Shown one piece after another: positions 58,638-64,000 of a stretch of DNA of 64,000 nucleotides. The first letter of the stretch is position 1. Each line of letters starts with the position of its first letter. The notes under the pieces are model-generated. The model saw only the letters and a program-made list of their open reading frames with translations. It was not told the origin of the DNA and searched no databases. The stretch is from positions 282,226 to 346,225 of the forward strand of contig NRSV01000040.1 of the NCBI GenBank assembly GCA_002286855.1, in the 5' to 3' direction. This stretch comes from Bipolaris cookei (Eukaryota > Ascomycota > Dothideomycetes > Pleosporales > Pleosporaceae). Made by a program: the position numbers and the translations under genes.

Positions 58638-59727
58638 ATTTCTTTTTGTTCCGCGTTTGGGAAGTTTCAACACGACGTTATGATACCACTTCGAAAAAAA
58701 GTTATTTGTCTTCAACGGCATAGCATCGAGCCTGGGGCTCGACGGGGTCCGGTTGTTCAAAAGGCGTTGTTTTGCATATCATCTACTTGACCCTTCAACC
58801 ATGGTCAGGATGAGGATGATACCCAGTGTAAGAGTGTGATATGGAGATGATGAGTTGCGTTTCTGCATGCAGCATAAGATTAGTTAAGAAGTCTACCCGT
58901 TCAAACGGAGACTGCATAATTCAGAGTAACGACGGGCCTCCATACCCGCCTCTGGCCTATACTTTGTTCGTTTCAGTGTGCTTGTAATATGATGTGTGCT
59001 GGCTCAGATGCTGAAGGTACGTGCGCAGATTCGAAGCACGTCTCAACGATACACACCAGGCCGTTTGTGATAAGCTGACATGTGCAATCAGCCTCTAACA
59101 CAGCTATCGTGCAACTCTGAGGCGTAGTGTAATAGGTAACTGCAACTAATGCGAAGATGTATATGTTATAGAGACAGACCGTCGCGCCGCCTTCTAACTA
59201 GCCCCACAGTCCCGCCTTTGATTCCTCATCCGACCTACTACGTCCTTGTACCTCTCGATCACGTCGCAACTAATACACACACTAAGCAGTACTCAGATGT
59301 TTCTTTAGCTTATTAAAGAAGAATACTATGACTTATGTGGTGTCTAAAGAACAAGATGGACAGGTCTCACACGGCGAGCATGGCATAATACAGAATGCTA
59401 AGATCCGAGTCTAGGCTTTGGCAAGCGGAGTGAGTGTTGCAGAGGTTTAGCCTTGCACTACCACATTTGGTAGCTTGTGCCTTTACTTATGCTATCCCGC
59501 TGTGCTTCTACCTTGTGCCGTTTAGCTTATAACGTACTTCTTAACTAATATTTCTAAAAGCACAAGTAATGCCTATTGTTGCCATTTAAGGACTTCGTGT
59601 ATCTCTTCTTCCTACTACCCTAGTCAAACTCTGTAGCTCTATACTATCAGAGCCAGTTAGCCTAGCCTCCAACCGCTTAGCCTTAGACGCTCTAGCTAGT
59701 GACAAAGTATTCTGGTGGAGGGTACAG
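58638..59727. other. Intergenic, 1.1 kb, partly decayed-looking
   Basis: After the SAH1 3' region, the part from about 59.08 kb is stop-rich in all frames and TA-rich, resembling the 28-29 kb region. It leads into the HET pseudogene. No gene seen. Confidence 0.45.
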
Positions 59728-61783
59728 ATGGACATCCATGTCTACGAACCGATTGATCACGAGCGTCCCGCATTCCGACTTCTATAGTTACTTCGAGGCA
59801 AAGGGCTGGCCATCGAGTGTATGCTGTATCAGGCCTATCTCGATGGTACCGATATCGTTCCGTACGATTTTTTATCATATACCTGGGGCGGCACGAACAA
59901 GACATCGACTGTGACAGTCAATGGGAAGACATTTGGTGATACTGAAAATCTACACTCAGCCCTTCAGCATCTTCGTTCAGAAGATGTAAATAGAGTACTC
60001 TTGGTCGATGCTATTTGTATTGATCAAGGCAACGAAAAGGAGCGAGGACATCAAGTTCAACAAATATGCAAGATTTATTCGCAAGCGGAGGAGGTGATTG
60101 TCTGGCTAGGTCAAACAACGGAGGAAATCAATGTCCTTATGGACTCTCTTCGGCAACTAGAAGAACACATTTTGATGCATGCGCATAGACACTGGGACCT
60201 GGCACAATGGACAAAATCCTGGCGATTGATTCCTCAGAACGCATATTTCGAGCCACATAAAGGCCTAGGCCTGCTCTTAAGACGATCATGATTCAGAAGT
60301 GTCTGGATCTTACAGGAAATAGCCAATGCAAAGAAAGCAAATGTCGGGTGTGGCATCAAGTCTGTCAGAGCACATACTTTTGCCCTTGCTCCGTTGCTCA
60401 TAGGAATCAAGCCAGAACGCCATTGTCAAGCTGCCTTGGACATTATGTCTGGCCACTCTCGGGAGGAGGCCTGGTGAGGCGAAAGCAGAGACTTGTACAA
60501 CCTTTTACTAAATTTCAGAGAAAGCAATGCGAGCGAGCCACGAGATAAATTTTACGCCTTACTAGGTATATCTTCAGACACCTGCGACACCGATAGCCTA
60601 CATCCAGCCTATACGAAAGATCTCATGGCAGTCATTCGCGATACTCCGTTGTTCTTGTTCAGATAGTCAGATGTTTTTTATGAGACAATGCCAAAGTTCT
60701 TAGAGGATCTTACGTTTCGGAATTCTACGTCCTTCTTGGAGCTTGTCCGAACGTCTAATACGAGGGCAGTTGAACGTTTCCTAATGCGGCGAGGACTTGA
60801 GGTATCACTGTTAGAGGATATGATCAAAGCCGTGGCAAAAAATCAAGGAAATAGGCGAGAAATCATAAGTTTTCTTATTCAGGAATGCGGAAGTGAAATC
60901 ACAATCACAGATGGAGTATAATTGGAGCAGCTGTAAGAAACAAGACAACTGGAAGAGACATCACAGTCCTTCTTTTTCAGAAACGCGAAGGTGAATTCAA
61001 ATTCACAAAGGAGGCGTTGAAGGTGATGTGGGACGTTTTCAGTGGAGGCTACGGGGAGATGTTGAAAAGTCTGCTTAGAGGAATTTCCAGCGTGGATGTG
61101 TGGAACAAAAACTTCAACAGATCACTAAACATGATGTCAGAAGGAGGCTATAAGGCAGCAGTGAAACTGCTACTCGAAAAAGGTGTAAACCCTAACGCTT
61201 AAAGTGGAGGTTATGAGAACGCATTTCAAGTGTCGCACAGAAGCCACAGAGCAGTAGTTGAGCTACTGCTAGACAAAGGCACCGACGTTAAAGCAGGGGG
61301 TGTATTCTATAACACCGCACTCTACGCGGCTTCAGCTAGAGGCCACAAGGCGGTGGTGGAGCTGCTGCTTAGCAAGAAGCAGGAAAAGCTGGTTTGACAA
61401 TAGAGAATGCTTGCCACTCAACGTAGCGTTCGACAGTGACCATCTCGCCGTTGCCAAGCTTCTGATAGAACAAGGGGTATACTGCAGCTTGCGGTGTTGA
61501 TATGTACTAGTTACGACACTATTTCTAACCACCTTGCTTGCAACGTGTTTTTTTTCGGACCTCTTACTTCTCCCTTATACGCAATGGCATGACGATATGC
61601 ATTTTGCACAGGTCAATAGTCGAACCCGTCTTCATCTTGCTGCAAGAGGCGGTATGGTTTGACGTTGCAGAATTGCCGATTCGGAAGGGGATTTATAGCA
61701 AATCTATCGCTATCCCAGAATCTGCAGGTCAATCAAGTCCTCTCACTATTGCCTTCTTTCACGGGAATAAGAGTCGCTATTAA
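59728..61783 (+). pseudogene. HET-domain / ankyrin-repeat protein, inactivated
   Basis: The frame starts MDIHVYEPIDHERPAFRLL at 59728 and shows a complete HET domain: FLSYTWGG, LHSALQHLR, LLVDAICIDQGN, ERGHQVQQICKIYSQAEEVI and VWLGQT, then FRSVWILQEIANAKKA. It is broken by in-frame stops at 59785 (TAG), 60289 (TGA), 60475 (TGA), 60664 (TAG) and 61200 (TAA), and by frame changes near 60920, 61385 and 61660. Beyond 61.1 kb ankyrin repeats are seen in different frames: GGYKAAVKLLLEKGVNPNA, HRAVVELLLDKGTDVKA, GHKAVVELLLSKK, DHLAVAKLLIEQGV, and RTRLHLAARGGM. HET proteins trigger cell death in non-self recognition (heterokaryon incompatibility). The product cannot be made. Stops are where CAG, CAA or TGG would be expected, as C-to-T changes on either strand would give. 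Confidence 0.9.
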
Positions 61784-64000
61784 GGACAGTACGACATGCA
61801 GCCTTGGACGGGGTAAATTAGCACCTTAGCGAATATAGCTACCATCCGATTTCTGCTCTACTACCCAATCCAGCGCCCATGAGCATCGACAGTCCGAACT
61901 CCATATTACTTGCAAAAATCTAGCCGAAGCACCTTTCAATAGCCCTAGTGATTAAAATGCTAATACAAAGAGCTATACTTTGTATACTAGTTTAACAACT
62001 GTATCCCTGAAATATACAGATTGTCTCTACCTTTGTGTGTGTTTGCAACAGTGGCAACATTCTCGTCGTATCGAAACCGCTTATAGAAGTCTAGACTTAG
62101 ATCTTAGTATTCCGTATTAGATTAGCTAAGTAGTCTGTTTTTTGTTTTGCCCGCTAGGCGAGACTTTGAGGTGTTTCGCAGATAGGCACGAAATATATCA
62201 GTTAGAGTGAATCGAGACGAGTCCTTGAGGAGTTACTCAAGATTCGGATGGGACCATATACTCTATGCACGTGACTGTGGCTTCATTGGCCAGAGGAGTA
62301 CACGATAGATCTCCGAGGATTGGCCTTCCTGGGCCCCAGTTTAGAGTATCGTGACAAATTAATAGTAAGTTATCATTTTATACTATAATCAGAATTTCCT
62401 TCTAGAAGATTTTGAAAGCGATTGTATTACATAACTTAAGGCTAATATTCTGACGATATCTTTTCTTAAAACCTATTGTTAAGTTTATTATATTAAGAGA
62501 TGTCGGATGTGTCCAGTCACGCAGGGTGTCCCGCTATGCAGGGATGAACATTACCCCCTAAAATGAAAGCGATACAGAAAGAATCCGAATTCGATACTGC
62601 TATAAATGCATATCTTACCCATTTGGCACATGTATCAGTATTGTTTCCTAGATATGAGTAACACATATTCGTAACTTGCATACCTTGTCAAATGCAACGT
62701 ATATGCAGCATATGTGGGGCGGAAAGTATACAACATGGCGTGCATGCATGCATGTAGCACGTTGTACGTGTGTTGCACAAATAAAAGAGCGAGAAGAAGT
62801 GCCAATACGTTGATTGTGTGTCAATGATGCAGGTAAGAGTGTACAGACGCTTTTTTCTGGAGTTGTATGTGTGTGTGGGGGGGGGGCGGTATTTCGTGTG
62901 AGAGTGTCATGCAATAATGAAATATTGAGTCACGGATTGGGAGGAAGAGGCATAACGGTATTCTGCGAAGGGACTCAGGTATTCAAAAAAAATAGTGCCT
63001 TTTGTCTATCTTGACTACATGCAAAATAACACTAGGCCATGGTATTCACCAACTCTCCATCTTAGAACATATGCTACATGCCCTCAACACACGCTATGGA
63101 AGATAAATTACCGCACTCATTCTTCCAGAACCCTTAACTGCTATCCCTTTCCCTCCTCTCCTTTTTTCCCGCAAAAAAGAAAAACAATACGACGTTTGAA
63201 ACTAGTGTTACGTTTACATCACGTGTGCACCGTTTACACCTGACATGCATGTCCCCTCTCCTTTACCCCCATGCTCCCTGTCTCGCAAGACAAGCCCATC
63301 ATGCAATGCAAGGTACGCGAAAACCAGCACACCGAGAAAGAAAAAAGAAAAAAAGGCCATCAAGCCCATACTTTTCTTTTCTCGCCACCACACACACTTC
63401 AGCCTCATCATGTCATGTCATGCGTCCATACGTATACCCCACCACAACGCCACAACGCCATACACGCTTTTTAAAAAGCAAAAAAGGAACAGGAGCACTA
63501 CAGTACATTCTCCCTACGTGTCACACATATTCATCCACATAAAAAAATCTGATTACAATTTCTATCTCCTTACCCTAGCCCTATCCTTCACCTTCCACTC
63601 TCAATTAACAACCACAATGTCTTCCTCTAGCCAGTGCAAAAAGGTAATGTATATGAACCAACCCATATATATTCTGCACATGAGAAAAGAAAGAAGAAAA
63701 GGATATGACTGCATCAATCCCCTCCTCAACCCGCTCCATCACCACCCCCCAACAATGCTAACGTTCGTCATGGGAAAAGTTGAAGTAAGAAAAGGGGATA
63801 AAGAAAGGGTAGGTGTCACAGAGTTTTCTCCTTACACACATGGGCAAGACAAGGTGAAGACAAGTAGTAATTATGTGGTAAGTACGGGAACCAAACGGTT
63901 CCAATGTAACAGAGAGAGGTATCAAAAAACACACACACGATAAGGTAAAAACAACGATGGGGGGGGGGGGGGGGGAAAACCCCAGCCCGTGTTTTTTTTT
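61784..64000. other. 2.2-kb region, no gene recognised, homopolymers at window end
   Basis: AT-rich to 62.6 kb, then low-complexity DNA with a G run near 62878, A and CT tracts. Immediately after 61783 faint ankyrin-like remains may persist. A start-like site at 63617 (MSSSSQCKK followed by GTAATG, behind a pyrimidine-rich leader) could be a first exon, but nothing downstream confirms it. The window ends with 17 G (about 63959-63975) and a T run, perhaps a sequence-end artefact. Confidence 0.4.

Noticed and set aside
63245..63943. 232-codon Lys/His/Thr-rich frame at the right end
   Set aside because: Low-complexity DNA, no domain, and runs through homopolymers; not supported as a gene.
1..64000. 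CRISPR arrays, bacterial operons, ribosomal RNA
   Set aside because: No regularly spaced repeats and no rRNA sequence; intron-containing genes show a fungal nuclear genome.

Overview
The window is nuclear DNA of a filamentous ascomycete. Genes carry one to four short introns (mostly 46-86 bp) with GTRNGT donors and CTAAC/CTGAC branch points, and the proteins are typical Pezizomycotina families. The homogentisate genes, the HET/ankyrin locus and the C-to-T type decay make a Dothideomycete (Pleosporales-like) fungus likely, but that placement is inference. There is no operon structure: genes are monocistronic, on both strands, often in divergent pairs.

Layout. 0-2.5 kb: the 5' end of a WBP4-like U1-type zinc-finger splicing protein, cut by the window edge, and an MFS drug-type transporter. 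4.7-6.0 kb: a bHLH transcription factor. 6-14.5 kb and 15.8-22 kb: two long gene-poor stretches with microsatellites, flanking one conserved fungal protein of unknown function (14.5-15.8 kb). 22-27 kb: a Kap114/importin-9 karyopherin divergent from a Rev7 HORMA protein. 27-30.7 kb: degenerate, gene-poor DNA. 30.8-36.1 kb: lysine N-acetyltransferase (LYC1 type) divergent from an RNF216-like RBR ubiquitin ligase that carries an in-frame stop. 37.3-39.1 kb: a complete pogo/Tc1-like DNA transposon with 24-bp perfect inverted repeats and TA target duplication. 40.7-48.7 kb: a dense housekeeping block (threonine synthase, 3-hydroxyisobutyrate-dehydrogenase-like enzyme, Leo1, Mob2, Arf1). 49.8-56.6 kb: a MAPEG protein, then a catabolic group of CYP504-type P450, fumarylacetoacetase and homogentisate 1,2-dioxygenase. 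57.2-58.6 kb: S-adenosylhomocysteine hydrolase. 59.7-61.8 kb: a HET-domain/ankyrin gene destroyed by stops of the RIP type. 61.8-64 kb: no gene recognised.

Functional links. The clearest co-located pathway is phenylacetate/tyrosine breakdown: a CYP504-type P450 would hydroxylate phenylacetate toward homogentisate, homogentisate dioxygenase opens the ring, and fumarylacetoacetase makes the final cleavage; the intervening isomerase is not in the window. The rest is conserved cell machinery without evident coupling. The most notable oddities are the TGA inside the otherwise preserved RBR ligase, the intact young-looking transposon close to it, the RIP-like HET pseudogene, an intron of exact codon multiple that splits the bHLH domain, and a GC-AG intron in the MAPEG gene. 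Exon boundaries were worked out by eye from splice signals and protein continuity.
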